Origin: Sphingobium psychrophilum
GTDB taxonomy: Bacteria; Pseudomonadota; Alphaproteobacteria; Sphingomonadales; Sphingomonadaceae
NCBI RefSeq assembly: GCF_012927105.1
Contig: NZ_JABBFV010000005.1
Location: 186,001 to 250,000 of the forward strand
Direction: 5' to 3'
DNA: 64,000 nt
The position numbers and the translations under genes were made by a program. This document shows positions 37,286 through 46,630 of this stretch, piece after piece (position 1 is the stretch's first letter; each line of letters begins with the position of its first letter). The notes beneath the pieces are model-generated. The model searched no databases, had not been told where the DNA came from, and saw nothing but the letters and a program-made list of their open reading frames with translations.

Positions 37286-37777
37286 TCACCGTTCCAACGG
37301 CGAAGCCGAACTATCGTCGTTCCGCAGATAATCTGCGAGCCAATCGAGCAGCGGACGCTGGCTTATGAGCATGCTGGGCGAGGCGCTGGAGAGAGCGAAC
37401 CAGCGCGCTTCATCGATTTCCGGAAACAACTGCATCCTGCCGGATCGCGGCGGCCATTCCATTTCGAACAGATTGCTCTCCACGGCGTCGATATCGACCT
37501 GCTGCTCAAGAGCGAACGCCTCGACAGATTTGCCTCCCGCCTGCCTCAGCTGTCCAAGCCGATGGAGCTCGCCGGTAAGGCGGATGCCGAGTTCCTCCTC
37601 GACCTCGCGCCGTGCCGCAGCGGATGCTTCCTCGCCCGGCTCGATCAAGCCCTTGGGAATCTGCCATGACCCAGCATCCTTGTTACGCCAGAAAGGCCCG
37701 CCTGGATGGACAAGCAGAACCTCAACCTCCGCACCGCGGCGCCTGTACAGCAGAACTCCCGCGCTCATCGGTGCCAT
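37286..37777 (-). CDS. Nudix hydrolase
   Basis: The 163-residue protein starts at ATG 37777 behind AGAGGCAG. The Nudix box is complete: GLIEPGEEASAAARREVEEELGI near residues 43-65, with the REVEEE metal-binding core. IPKGLIEPGEEA and the HPGGPFWRNKDAGSWQIP segment resemble the YfcD/DATP-pyrophosphohydrolase-like group with a WQIPKG loop. It hydrolyses a nucleoside diphosphate linked to another group; the substrate cannot be told. It follows yjbQ by 25 bases in the same direction. Confidence 0.88.
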   Translation of the reverse strand: MAPMSAGVLLYRRRGAEVEVLLVHPGGPFWRNKDAGSWQIPKGLIEPGEEASAAARREVEEELGIRLTGELHRLGQLRQAGGKSVEAFALEQQVDIDAVESNLFEMEWPPRSGRMQLFPEIDEARWFALSSASPSMLISQRPLLDWLADYLRNDDSSASPLER

Positions 37778-37802
37778 GACGCTGCCTCTCGGACGACTGC
37801 GC

Positions 37803-38222
37803 TCATGCGCCAAGCAGATGCACCGCGACGGTGCGGCGATGTGGCCGTCGCCGGTGTTCAAACAGATAGATGCCCTGCCATGTGCCGAGCGCCAGGCGCC
37901 CATCGATCAGCGGGATGGAAAGCTGCACCTGCGTCAACGCAGTCCGCAGGTGCGCTGGCATGTCGTCCAAACCTTCATCGTCATGCACATATGCTGACGG
38001 ATCTTCCGGTGCGATCCGCGCGAAATAGGCCTCGAGATCGACGCGTACCTCGGGCGCCGCATTTTCCTGGATCAGCAGCGATGCCGAGGTGTGGCGGCAG
38101 AACAGGGTGAGCAGCCCCTGCCGAAATCCCGCTTCAGCGACCCAGTCGGTTACGTGCCGTGTGATCTCGACGAGCCCCTGCCGCCGCGTCGAGAATTCGA
38201 GAATGGTCGCGACCTGCTTCAC
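37803..38222 (-). CDS. yjbQ: YjbQ/UPF0047 family protein
   Basis: The 139 residues start at GTG 38222 and carry the whole UPF0047 pattern: TRRQGLVEITRHV, LLTLFCRHTSASLLIQENAAPEV, HDDEGLDDMPAHLRTALTQ and LGTWQGIYLFEHR. Members form trimers with a metal-like histidine site and can replace thiamine-phosphate synthase at low level, though the main role is unknown. The longer frame upstream (from 38339) is rich in arginine and cysteine and is not family-like. No strong ribosome site precedes the GTG. It is co-oriented with the Nudix gene. Confidence 0.85.
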   Translation of the reverse strand: MKQVATILEFSTRRQGLVEITRHVTDWVAEAGFRQGLLTLFCRHTSASLLIQENAAPEVRVDLEAYFARIAPEDPSAYVHDDEGLDDMPAHLRTALTQVQLSIPLIDGRLALGTWQGIYLFEHRRRPHRRTVAVHLLGA

Positions 38223-38784
38223 GGGCCGACATTGGCACCGCAGCCGTGCATACGCACCCCCTTGATGCGGCTGTAGGGCAAATTCGACGGACCGGCGGGT
38301 GCCTGCACATCTTCCCCAGCCATGTACGGCACGATCCACCCTGCGCGTCAGCTAGGTGGGTGGCGACCGATAGGTTCAGCAGCAGGTGGTCGATCCGAGC
38401 CCGCCGCGTTCGAGCATTCGTGTTCCCAAAATAGTCCATAGGCTGTGAGACGTCTCGCCAGGATGGATCATGCGCGGGCATTGGTCCGGGGCTTGCTCCA
38501 GCAGGATATAGCGGATGCTGAAGCAGGATCGCCGGGAAGCCCGCGCCGAAGCGCGTGGATCGATAGGGCTGGCATGAACCGATCGATCACGGATCGAATT
38601 GGATCGAAGAACAGGCGCTGTTGGTCCAGCTCGATAAGGCGACTCGGGCGCGTCCCCGTTGATGCATTGCTCCGAAGAATCGACCGAAGGCGCAGCTTCG
38701 TTCGCAGTATGATGTCCAAGCGGCCAGATGGCGGCAGCTGACCTCTAAAGCGTAAGGAGGGACGGGAAGGTCGCCCGATGGACA
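38223..38784. other. 562-base stretch without a convincing gene
   Basis: Frames on both strands cover it (for example 38445-38741 plus, 38468-38785 minus), but they are rich in arginine and serine and match no family I know. The stretch lies between the yjbQ start and the end of the AhpD-like gene. It could hold a diverged relic or simply non-coding DNA. Confidence 0.35.
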
Positions 38785-39141
38785 CTATGAGCCCGGCGCC
38801 TTATCCGCGAACTGGTCGAAGGCCTCCACCGCTTGCGCCGCGTACATCAGGCTCGGACCTGCACCCATGTAGAGCGCCATGCCCATCACCTCCATGATCT
38901 CCTGGCGCGTGGCGCCATTCTTGACGGCCGCCTGCGAGTGGAAGGCGACGCATCCGTCGCAGCGGATCGCAACCGAGATGGCGAGCGCGATCAATTCCTT
39001 GGTCTTGGTGTCGAGAGCACCCGCTTCGGTCGCGGCGCGCGCCATCGCCGAGAAGGCCTTCATTACCTCTGGAGTGCCCAGGCGCACTTCCTTGATCGCC
39101 CCGGTCAATTCCGAGGCCATAGCTGGCCAGTCCTTGTGCAT
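38785..39141 (-). CDS. carboxymuconolactone decarboxylase/AhpD-like protein
   Basis: The 118-residue helical protein has the AhpD thiol motif: CDGCVAFHSQAAV, a CxxC followed three residues later by histidine, near residues 61-70. Such proteins act as thiol peroxidases or reductants. ATG 39141 has TGGAGT eight bases upstream; a TTG at 39162 in the same frame would overlap the TolC stop. It is the last gene of a leftward series with the quinone-reductase-like flavoprotein, DUF2892 and TolC, which points to reactive-sulfur or peroxide handling. Confidence 0.85.
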   Translation of the reverse strand: MHKDWPAMASELTGAIKEVRLGTPEVMKAFSAMARAATEAGALDTKTKELIALAISVAIRCDGCVAFHSQAAVKNGATRQEIMEVMGMALYMGAGPSLMYAAQAVEAFDQFADKAPGS

Positions 39142-39158
39142 TTTCTTTACTCCAGGCT

Positions 39159-40430
39159 TCAAAGGCGTCCGAGCAGCGCTGCAACCCGATAGGCTGCGAC
39201 GATTCGGTCGGTGCGAGCGCGGGTGGCCCCCGCTTCGGCGGCAATCGCTTCGCGCTCGGCGTCGAGCAGATCGAGTTGCGGCTTCATACCCACCCGCACC
39301 TCGTGACGGACGCTCTCGAGCGCCTGCGCGGCCGAGGCGGCCTGTTCGGTCGCGGCCTGCTCGACGAGTTGCGCCGTCCGCACCTCCTGGAAGGCCGATA
39401 TGACCTGCTCCTCGACCTGCATGCTGGCGGCGCGCATCCGCGCGTCGGCGGCGCGGACTTCGCTGCTCGCTTCGGCAACCTTGCCCGACACGCGACCGCC
39501 ATTGAACAGTTCCCAGCGAGCCCGGACACCGACGGTCGCGCTGTCCGCGCGATAATCGGGAAAAAACTGGTCGCGCACCGTTCCGGCTTCGGCAAAAGCC
39601 CCGACAGTGGGCAATCGTTCGGCGCGCGCGCCACGGGACGCCGCCTGCGCCGCGCGCAGGCGGGCCTGGGCCTGGACGACCAGGGGGTTGCTGCGCATCG
39701 CCTCCTCCATCGCCTCGTCGAGCGTCGCGGGCAGCGGCGGATTGGCGGGCAAGGGCTGCAAATCGATGGGCTCAAGGCCGGTCAGGTTGGTGAAATGCGC
39801 GCGAGCCGAGACCTGCATGCCCTGCGCCCGGGCCAGACCCGCGCGCGCTTCGGCCAAGCGCGCACCAGCCTGCGCGACGTCCGTGCTGGGACTTTCACCG
39901 GCTCGATAGCGCAGTCGCGCCTGGCGCTCGATCTCGGTCGTCTCGGCGAGCAGCCGCTCATAAAGAGCCAGCATGTGCGCCGCTGTCAGGACGTCGCCAT
40001 AAGCCTGGGTCACCGCCATGGCGAGTTGCGCGCGCGCGCCGCTTTGCCCGGCCTCGGCGCCTGCAATCCCTGCGCGCGCCCGATCGATGCCCGCGCCGAC
40101 CCGTCCGCCGGTGAAGAGCGGCTGCTCGACCGTCACCTGGGCCGCGCGCGGGGTTACATTGGCGGCGCCCAGCCCGAAAAAGCTCTGGGGATCGAGGCGA
40201 CCATAACCGATCGTCCCGCTCAGCGTTGCGGTCGGAAGCTGTCCCGACCGCGCCTGATCGAGACGCGCCTTGGCCGCGTCGGTCTCCGCATCCGCGACCA
40301 CGATCTCGGGTGCATGGCGCATCGCCGCCGCAATCGCTTCATCAAGCGTCGTGGCGTTGGCCGCCGTGTTCGCCAGCAGCGAAGCGGCAAACCACAGCGT
40401 CAGGCGAGCGACCCGGCGGGATCGGTTCAT
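39159..40430 (-). CDS. TolC-family outer membrane channel of the sulfide-linked RND pump
   Basis: The 423 residues start at ATG 40430 (MNRSRRVARLTLWFAASLLANTAANA, a signal peptide). Two outer-membrane-efflux repeats follow, with helices such as YRAGESPSTDVAQAGARLAEARAGLARAQG and RWELFNGGRVSGKVAEASSEVRAADARMR. The ATG overlaps the DUF2892 stop as ATGA. The 141 further upstream codons in the open frame are a shadow of the flavoprotein gene. It presumably works with the adaptor and permease encoded on the other side of the operator, since neither has its own channel gene. Confidence 0.87.
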   Translation of the reverse strand: MNRSRRVARLTLWFAASLLANTAANATTLDEAIAAAMRHAPEIVVADAETDAAKARLDQARSGQLPTATLSGTIGYGRLDPQSFFGLGAANVTPRAAQVTVEQPLFTGGRVGAGIDRARAGIAGAEAGQSGARAQLAMAVTQAYGDVLTAAHMLALYERLLAETTEIERQARLRYRAGESPSTDVAQAGARLAEARAGLARAQGMQVSARAHFTNLTGLEPIDLQPLPANPPLPATLDEAMEEAMRSNPLVVQAQARLRAAQAASRGARAERLPTVGAFAEAGTVRDQFFPDYRADSATVGVRARWELFNGGRVSGKVAEASSEVRAADARMRAASMQVEEQVISAFQEVRTAQLVEQAATEQAASAAQALESVRHEVRVGMKPQLDLLDAEREAIAAEAGATRARTDRIVAAYRVAALLGRL

Positions 40431-40630
40431 TTGAAGGCGGTCCCCGGTCGGACGCCCATCGCCTTGAAGACGGTCGCGGCGGGGCAGAAACCAGTGAAGC
40501 CAGCCTGGATCATGTTGAGGCCGGCAAAAGCGGTCAGCGCGATCCACCAGGGATGAACCAGATAGGCCAGAACGATGCCCAGAAGGACGACACAGCCTGC
40601 AAATATCATGACGGCGCGATCGAGAGTCAT
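40427..40630 (-). CDS. DUF2892 two-span membrane protein
   Basis: The 67 residues (MTLDRAVMIFAGCVVLLGIVLAYLVHPWWIALTAFAGLNMIQAGFTGFCP...) show the DUF2892 pattern of two helices and the ending GFCPAATVFKAMGVRPG. The same domain is fused to rhodanese in E. coli YgaP, where it is the membrane anchor and may pass persulfide or thiocyanate. Here it is a separate gene beside a rhodanese. AGGAAGGG lies about nine bases before ATG 40630. Confidence 0.85.
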   Translation of the reverse strand: MTLDRAVMIFAGCVVLLGIVLAYLVHPWWIALTAFAGLNMIQAGFTGFCPAATVFKAMGVRPGTAFK

Positions 40631-40656
40631 TGTCGGATTCCCTTCCTGAAGTGAGA

Positions 40657-41937
40657 TCACATCCGCAGCTTGCGGATGCCCATGACCTGGAGCGCCAACT
40701 TCTCGTAGAAGGGCTCGCTCTCGCCCTTGCGCACCTTGCGCAGGAAATATTTCTCGAAGCCGATCTTGGCGAGATGGACCCATTTGCCGCTCGCCGCCCA
40801 GTTGACGTTGCGTGGCGGGATCTGCGGCTGCGCGACGAAGGCGACGCCGCCATCGCCGAAATCGGCCAGGCAGACGGCGTTCCAGGTCGCCTCGGCGGTC
40901 GGCTCCTTGCCGTCCAGGATCATGTCGAGGTTAGCGGCGATCGCAGTGACCATGCTTTCGATCATGAAGCCGGTCTTGGGCACGCCGACCGGCACCGGCG
41001 TCGGGCCGGTCGGCGGGATGGCGACGCAGACGCCCAGCGCGAAGATTTCGGGAAAGGCCGGGTTGCGCTGGTGCTTGTCGACCAGGATGAAGCCGCGCGG
41101 ATTGGTGAGCCCGGCAATGTCGCGAACGGCCGGAACGCCCCGGAACGCGGGGAGCATCATCGAGAAACTGAACGGCAGATCGTGGGTCTTGGCGACCGCA
41201 CCGCCCTCGGCGATCTCCTCGACATGCATCATGCCGGCATCGACCTTGGCGACGCGCGCATTGGTGATCCATTTGATATGCCGCTCGCGCATCTCGCTTT
41301 CGAGCAAGGACTTGGTGTCGCCGACGCCATCGAGGCCGAGATGGCCGATATAGGGCTCGGCGGTGACGAACGTCATCGGCACCTTGTCGCGAATTTTGCG
41401 GCGGCGCAGTTCCGTGTCGAGGATCAGGGCAAACTCATAGGCCGGGCCATAGCAGGAGGCGCCCTGGACGGCGCCTACCACGATGGGCCCGGGGTTTTCG
41501 ACGAAGCGATCGAAGGCTTCTGCCGCAGCGGACGCATGAGCCGTCTGGCAGATCGAAACAGTATGACCGCCGTGCGGCCCCAGCCCCTCGATTTCATCGA
41601 ATGCTAAATCAGGCCCGGTTGAAATTACAAGATAATCGTAATTGACTGACGTGCCGTCATTAAGCTCCAGCCGCTTTTCCGAAGCATGGAGACGCTTCGC
41701 GCCGACCGCCGTGAAGCCGATCCTTTTCTTCGCGAAGATGGGCGGAAGGTGTACCTGAATCGCCTCGGGCTCGCGCCAGCGGACCGCGACCCATGGGTTG
41801 GAGGGCACGAAAGAGTACGTTTCCGAGTCGGATACCATCATCACCTCGGCGCGCGCCTTTACTGCCGCGTTGATTTCATAGGCGGCGATGGTGCCGCCCA
41901 GCCCGGCGCCCAGCACCACGATCTTCGGCTTGTCCAT
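40657..41937 (-). CDS. sulfide:quinone-oxidoreductase-like FAD flavoprotein
   Basis: The 426 residues start at ATG 41937 with the FAD motif VVLGAGLGGTIAAYEI. SQR-like features follow: YSFVPSNPWVAV, a central cysteine in GAVQGASCYGPAYEF (about 161), and FALGVCVAIPPTGPTPVPVGVPKTGFMIESM near the C-terminus. A further cysteine lies in AVCLADFGD. Such enzymes oxidise sulfide to persulfide and reduce membrane quinone. The context (DUF2892, rhodanese, persulfide-sensor-like ArsR) strongly favours this role over a general NADH dehydrogenase. It is first in the leftward unit. Confidence 0.85.
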   Translation of the reverse strand: MDKPKIVVLGAGLGGTIAAYEINAAVKARAEVMMVSDSETYSFVPSNPWVAVRWREPEAIQVHLPPIFAKKRIGFTAVGAKRLHASEKRLELNDGTSVNYDYLVISTGPDLAFDEIEGLGPHGGHTVSICQTAHASAAAEAFDRFVENPGPIVVGAVQGASCYGPAYEFALILDTELRRRKIRDKVPMTFVTAEPYIGHLGLDGVGDTKSLLESEMRERHIKWITNARVAKVDAGMMHVEEIAEGGAVAKTHDLPFSFSMMLPAFRGVPAVRDIAGLTNPRGFILVDKHQRNPAFPEIFALGVCVAIPPTGPTPVPVGVPKTGFMIESMVTAIAANLDMILDGKEPTAEATWNAVCLADFGDGGVAFVAQPQIPPRNVNWAASGKWVHLAKIGFEKYFLRKVRKGESEPFYEKLALQVMGIRKLRM

Positions 41938-41981
41938 GACTTCCTCTCGCACCTCTCAAGAGCTGGCTTGACGGAATATAA

Positions 41982-42007
41982 TGATTACACGATATATGCA
42001 ATAATCA
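41982..42007. promoter_or_regulatory. operator-like inverted repeat between the sulfide genes
   Basis: TGATTA (41982-41987) and TAATCA (42002-42007) are exact inverse complements around 14 AT-rich bases. They lie in the 87-base divergent region between the quinone-reductase-like gene and the rhodanese. Arms of this type fit ArsR/SqrR/BigR-family sites. The TGATTACA start is shared with the palindrome at 60508. Confidence 0.6.
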
Positions 42008-42024
42008 AATTGATGGAGAGTCCC

Positions 42025-42366
42025 ATGTTTGGTTTCGGAAAGTCAAAATCGCATCGTGAGTTGCAGCCCCTGGAACTCAAGAGCATGCTCGCGGACGGTT
42101 CCGCGCTGCTCATCGATGTGCGCGAGCCGGACGAATTCGCAGCGGGCCACATCGCTGGCGCAGTGAACATCCCTTTGTCGACCTTTTCACCGCGTAATGT
42201 TCCGGATGCAGCCGGGCGAACGGTCGTGCTTCAATGTGCGGGTGGCAAACGCTCCGGCATGGCGCTGGACCGTTGCGCGCAGGCGCAGACGGCGATCGAT
42301 ACGCATCTGGGCGGCGGCATCGGCGCATGGAAAAACGCCGGTCTGCCGATCGTCAGCGGCAAATAA
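42025..42366 (+). CDS. rhodanese-domain sulfurtransferase
   Basis: The 113 residues carry the rhodanese fold with LLIDVREPDEFAAGHIAGAVNIPL and the active-site loop CAGGKR (Cys71) of six residues, the length typical of sulfurtransferases rather than phosphatases. It would move sulfane sulfur from persulfide to an acceptor. GGAGAG four to five bases upstream supports ATG 42025, not the in-frame ATG at 42013. It is the first gene of the rightward unit beyond the inverted repeat. Confidence 0.9.
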   Translation: MFGFGKSKSHRELQPLELKSMLADGSALLIDVREPDEFAAGHIAGAVNIPLSTFSPRNVPDAAGRTVVLQCAGGKRSGMALDRCAQAQTAIDTHLGGGIGAWKNAGLPIVSGK

Positions 42367-42383
42367 GAGCGAAAGGGTCGGGG

Positions 42384-43415
42384 ATGCGCAGGATGACAAA
42401 CTGGGTCTGGCTTGCGAGCGCATCGCTCGCCTTGGCTTCCTGCGGCGGCAAGGAAGAAGCCGAGCCAGCCTCCGCGACGCTCCCCGCCGGTGAGTCGCTG
42501 AAGCTTGCGGCAAGCGACATCGCCGACATGAAGGCGGTCGGCGCCGAGATCACAACGCGCGATTCCGCCGAGGCGCTCGCCCGGATATCCGGGACACTTG
42601 TCAGTCTTTCGGTCCGCGAAGGCGATATGGTCGAAAAGGGCCAGCGCATCGGCATGATCGTCGATGCCCGCCTGGGCTACGAGACCAGCGCTTATGGCGC
42701 GCAGATCGCCGCCGCGCAGGCCGAGGCGGCGCGCGCGCGCGGCGACCTCGCCCGCGTCCAGGATCTCTACAACAACAAGGTCTATGCCAAGGCGCGCCTT
42801 GACCAGGCGGTGGCCATGTCGCGCGCCGCGGATGCACAGGTCGCGGCTGCGCGTGCGCAGCAAGGCGCGAGCGCCAGCGTCGCCGGCCAGGGCGCGATCC
42901 TCGCGCCAGCCAGCGGCCGGGTGCTGCGCGCCGACATCCCGGCCGGATCGGTCGTCGCGCCGGGCATGTCGGTGGCGACGATCACCGCCGGTCCGCCGCT
43001 GCTGCGGCTCGAGCTGCCGGAATCGCTTGCCGGGCAGGTGCGCAGCGGCGCGCAAATCCTGGTGGCTGACGGCGATCCGCCCGACGGGTCGCGTCAGGGC
43101 CGAGTGACGCAGGTTTATCCCGCTGTCACCGGGGGCCGGGTGCGGGTCGATGCGACCGTGCCCGGCCTTTCGACACAGCTTGTCGGGCGGCGCGCGGGCG
43201 TCTCGATCGAAGTCGGCCGCCGCCGTGCCCTGATCGTGCCGCGCCGCTTCGTCTCGACCCGCTACGGCATCGACCAGGTCGATGTCGTGACGGCCGACCG
43301 CCGGGTGAGCGCCGTGCCCGTGCAGGTTGCGCCCACCGCCAACCCCGACAGCATCGAGATCCTGAGCGGCGTCGCGGCCGGGGACACGCTCTTCCTGGCG
43401 GGCGCACGCAAATGA
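42384..43415 (+). CDS. RND periplasmic adaptor lipoprotein
   Basis: The 343 residues begin with a lipoprotein signal (WVWLASASLALASC, lipobox before Cys20). Then come the lipoyl half (ARISGTLVSLSVREGDMVEKGQRIGMIV), an alpha hairpin rich in alanine (AAAQAEAARARGDLARVQDLYNNKVYAKARLDQA), the second lipoyl part (ILAPASGRVLRADIPAGSVV), and beta-barrel domains. It starts 17 bases after the rhodanese stop and overlaps the permease start by four bases. It links the permease to an outer-membrane TolC. Confidence 0.88.
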   Translation: MRRMTNWVWLASASLALASCGGKEEAEPASATLPAGESLKLAASDIADMKAVGAEITTRDSAEALARISGTLVSLSVREGDMVEKGQRIGMIVDARLGYETSAYGAQIAAAQAEAARARGDLARVQDLYNNKVYAKARLDQAVAMSRAADAQVAAARAQQGASASVAGQGAILAPASGRVLRADIPAGSVVAPGMSVATITAGPPLLRLELPESLAGQVRSGAQILVADGDPPDGSRQGRVTQVYPAVTGGRVRVDATVPGLSTQLVGRRAGVSIEVGRRRALIVPRRFVSTRYGIDQVDVVTADRRVSAVPVQVAPTANPDSIEILSGVAAGDTLFLAGARK

Positions 43416-46400
43416 ACCTCGGCATCTCCGGTCGCCTGACCCGCGCCACCATCATGTCGCCGCTGACGCCGCTCTTCCTGATGGCGGCGATCGCGGTCGG
43501 GCTGCTCGCCATCTTCTCGATTCCCCGCGAGGAGGAGCCGCAGATCAGCGTGCCGATGGTCGACATCCAGGTGATGGCGCCTGGCCTCGCCGCTGCCGAC
43601 GCCGTCGAACTGGTCGGCATTCCGCTCGAGACCATCGTCAAGAGCGTCGATGGCGTTGAGCATGTCTATACCCAGGCCGAAGATGATGGCGTGATGGTGA
43701 CGGCGCGCTTCCTGGTAGGATCGGACCCCGAGGACGCCGCGACCCGTATCGACGAGAAGCTGCGCGCCAATTGGGATCGAATCCCGGTGGGCATTCCCGA
43801 CCCCAAAGTCACGGTGCGCGGGATCAACGACGTCCCCGCAATCGTGCTCACACTCACGCCCAAGCCGGGGGGCGCTGGGCAATGGAGCGACCAGGCGCTC
43901 CACGATCTTGCCACCAAGTTGCGCACCGAGATCGCCAAGGTCGACAATGTCGGCCTGACCTTCCTGACCGGCGGCCGTCCCGACGAGATCCGGATCGCAC
44001 CGGACCCGGCCAGGCTCAACCAGTATGGCGTGCCGCTCGGCAGCGTCATCGAAGCGGCCGGCCAGGCCAATCGCAGTTTTCCGGCCGGCAGCATTCGCGA
44101 GGGCGGCAAGGCGGTTTCCGTCACCGCCGGCCGCACTTTGTCCTCCGCGCAGGAAGTGGGTATGCTCACCGTCCGCTCGGCGCGCGGCGCGCCGGTCTAT
44201 CTGCGCGACGTTGCCGCCGTCAGCCAGGGACCACGCGAGGACCAGGCCCGAGCCTGGCGTTGGGCGCGGAGCGGCGACCAATGGTCGAGCGCGCCTGCTG
44301 TCAGCATCGCCATCGCCAAGCGGTCGGGTGCCAACGCGGTTGTCGTCTCTGACGCCGTGCTGTCCAGGATCGAAAGCCTCAAGGGCAAGCTCATCCCCGC
44401 CGGGGTCGATGTCGCGGTCACGCGCAACTATGGCGCGACCGCGAACGAGAAGGCCAATGAGCTGCTGTTCCATCTGGCGCTCGCGACCGTCTCCATCGTC
44501 GTCCTGATCGGCTTTGCCATCGGCTGGCGCGAGGCCGGCGTGACCGCCGTCGTCATCCCCACGACGATCCTGCTCACCATGTTCGCCTCGAACCTCATGG
44601 GCTACACGATCAACCGCGTCAGCCTGTTCGCGCTGATCTTCTCGATCGGCATCCTGGTCGACGATGCCATCGTCATGATCGAGAATATCGCCCGCCATTG
44701 GGCGATGCCGGACGATCGAACCCGGACGCAGGCCGCGATCGAGGCCGTGGCCGAGGTTGGCAATCCGACCGTGGTGGCAACCCTCACCGTGGTCGCCGCC
44801 TTGCTGCCGATGCTGTTCGTCTCCGGGCTCATGGGCCCCTACATGGCGCCGATCCCGGTCAACGCCTCGGCGGCGATGGTCTTTTCCTTTTTTGTTGCGG
44901 TCGTGATCGCGCCCTGGCTGATGGTTCGCTTCGCGCGCAAGGCGCTGACGGACGGAACGGCGCATGCCGGCCACGCACATGACCAGAGCGGCGGCAAGCT
45001 GGGCCGGCTCTATGCCCGCGTCGCCCACCGCGTGATCGACAGCCGTGCCTCGGCGCGCAATTTCCTGATCGCGGTCGGCATCGCCACGCTGCTCGCCTGC
45101 TCGATGTTCTATTTCAAGGCCGTGACCGTGAAGTTGCTGCCCTTCGACAACAAGTCGGAGCTCCAGGTGGTGGTCGATATGCCCGAAGGCACGAGCCTGG
45201 AGGCGACCGGCCGGACACTTGAGGATGTGGCGACCGTGGCGCGCAGGCTGCCCGAGGCAACCGCCATGGAAGCCTATGTCGGGACGTCCGCGCCGTTCAA
45301 TTTCAACGGCCTCGTCCGCCACTATTTCCTGCGCAACAAGCCGGAGATGGGCGACGTGATGGTCGCCTTGTTGCCCAAAGGCGAGCGCGACCGGTCCAGC
45401 CACCAGATCGCCCTTGTCCTGCGCGAACAGCTCAAGGCGCTGAAACTGCCCGATGGGGCGTCGGTCAAGGTGGTCGAGACACCGCCAGGGCCGCCCGTGC
45501 TCGCGACCCTGCTGGCTGAGATCTATGGTCCCGATGCACAGACCCGGCAGCGCACCGCGACCGAACTGGAAAAGATCTTCCGTTCGGTCCCCTATATCGT
45601 CGATGTTGACAACAGCTTCGGCCAGCCTCGACCCAAACTGCGCCTGGTCCCGCAGCGGGACCGCATCGATTATTATGGGCTCTCCGAGCGTCAAGTCGCC
45701 GACAGCATCGGCGCGCTGATGGGCAGCCAGACGGTCGGCTATGCGCCGCGCGGCCAAGGCCGCACGCCATTGCCGATCACCATCGCCTTGCCGCAATCGG
45801 CACGGGGATGGTCGCAGACGCTGGCCAGCACGCCGGTCGCGGCAACGCCGGGCGGCGCGCTGATCGAGCTGGGCGCAATCGTGGATGCGCGCAACGAACA
45901 GGGCAGCCTGGCGATTTTCCGGCGCGACGGCCGCTTCGCCGACATGGTCACGGCCGAACTCGCCGGCGACTATGAGGCGCCGATCTATGGCATGCTCGCT
46001 GTCGACAAGGCGGTCGATGCCTATGACTGGGCGTCCAAAGGCCTCGCCAAGCCGACCATACGCCTCAACGGCCAGCCCGAAGATGAAGCCGTCACCTCGC
46101 TGCTATGGGACGGCGAGTGGGAAATCACCTGGGTTACCTTCCGCGACATGGGCGCGGCGTTCATGGTCGCACTGCTCGCCATCTACATCCTTGTCGTCGC
46201 CCAGTTCCGCAGTTTTAGGCTGCCGCTGGTGATCCTGACGCCGGTGCCGCTGACGCTGGTCGGCATCGTCATCGGGCACATGCTGTTTTCGGCGCCCTTC
46301 ACCGCTACGTCGATGATCGGCTTCATCGCGCTCGCCGGCATCATCGTGCGCAATTCGATACTGCTGGTCGATTTCATCCGACACACCGCGACACCCGGCA

Positions 46401-46630
46401 AGCCGCTGCGCGACGTGCTGATCGAGGCGGGCGCGATCCGGTTCAAGCCGATCGTGCTGACGGCCGGGGCGGCGATGATCGGCGCGGCCGTGATCCTCAC
46501 CGACCCAATCTTCCAGGGTCTTGCAATCTCGTTGCTTTTCGGCCTTGCTTCTTCGACCCTGCTCACCGTTCTCGTCATCCCGGCGATCTATGTCGTGCTG
46601 CGGGATGACGGGAAAAGCGCGACACGATGA
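43412..46630 (+). CDS. RND efflux permease of the sulfide-linked unit
   Basis: The 1072 residues have twelve spans and two porter loops, with IFSIGILVDDAIVMIENIARHW in span four (about 410-430) bearing the proton-relay aspartates typical of AcrB-like pumps. The N-terminus has FSIPREEEPQI, common in a subgroup found beside sulfide or rhodanese genes. The substrate is unknown. Its location between rhodanese and a persulfide-sensor-like repressor suggests export of a reactive-sulfur-related or redox-active compound. The stop overlaps the ArsR gene. Confidence 0.9.
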   Translation: MNLGISGRLTRATIMSPLTPLFLMAAIAVGLLAIFSIPREEEPQISVPMVDIQVMAPGLAAADAVELVGIPLETIVKSVDGVEHVYTQAEDDGVMVTARFLVGSDPEDAATRIDEKLRANWDRIPVGIPDPKVTVRGINDVPAIVLTLTPKPGGAGQWSDQALHDLATKLRTEIAKVDNVGLTFLTGGRPDEIRIAPDPARLNQYGVPLGSVIEAAGQANRSFPAGSIREGGKAVSVTAGRTLSSAQEVGMLTVRSARGAPVYLRDVAAVSQGPREDQARAWRWARSGDQWSSAPAVSIAIAKRSGANAVVVSDAVLSRIESLKGKLIPAGVDVAVTRNYGATANEKANELLFHLALATVSIVVLIGFAIGWREAGVTAVVIPTTILLTMFASNLMGYTINRVSLFALIFSIGILVDDAIVMIENIARHWAMPDDRTRTQAAIEAVAEVGNPTVVATLTVVAALLPMLFVSGLMGPYMAPIPVNASAAMVFSFFVAVVIAPWLMVRFARKALTDGTAHAGHAHDQSGGKLGRLYARVAHRVIDSRASARNFLIAVGIATLLACSMFYFKAVTVKLLPFDNKSELQVVVDMPEGTSLEATGRTLEDVATVARRLPEATAMEAYVGTSAPFNFNGLVRHYFLRNKPEMGDVMVALLPKGERDRSSHQIALVLREQLKALKLPDGASVKVVETPPGPPVLATLLAEIYGPDAQTRQRTATELEKIFRSVPYIVDVDNSFGQPRPKLRLVPQRDRIDYYGLSERQVADSIGALMGSQTVGYAPRGQGRTPLPITIALPQSARGWSQTLASTPVAATPGGALIELGAIVDARNEQGSLAIFRRDGRFADMVTAELAGDYEAPIYGMLAVDKAVDAYDWASKGLAKPTIRLNGQPEDEAVTSLLWDGEWEITWVTFRDMGAAFMVALLAIYILVVAQFRSFRLPLVILTPVPLTLVGIVIGHMLFSAPFTATSMIGFIALAGIIVRNSILLVDFIRHTATPGKPLRDVLIEAGAIRFKPIVLTAGAAMIGAAVILTDPIFQGLAISLLFGLASSTLLTVLVIPAIYVVLRDDGKSATR

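Noticed and set aside
39159-40853. TolC frame extended upstream to 40853
   Set aside because: The first 141 codons overlap DUF2892 and the flavoprotein; a signal peptide begins at 40430.
43262-45796. 844-codon minus-strand frame, rich in D, H, R
   Set aside because: Shadow of the RND permease gene, whose frame has clear family motifs.
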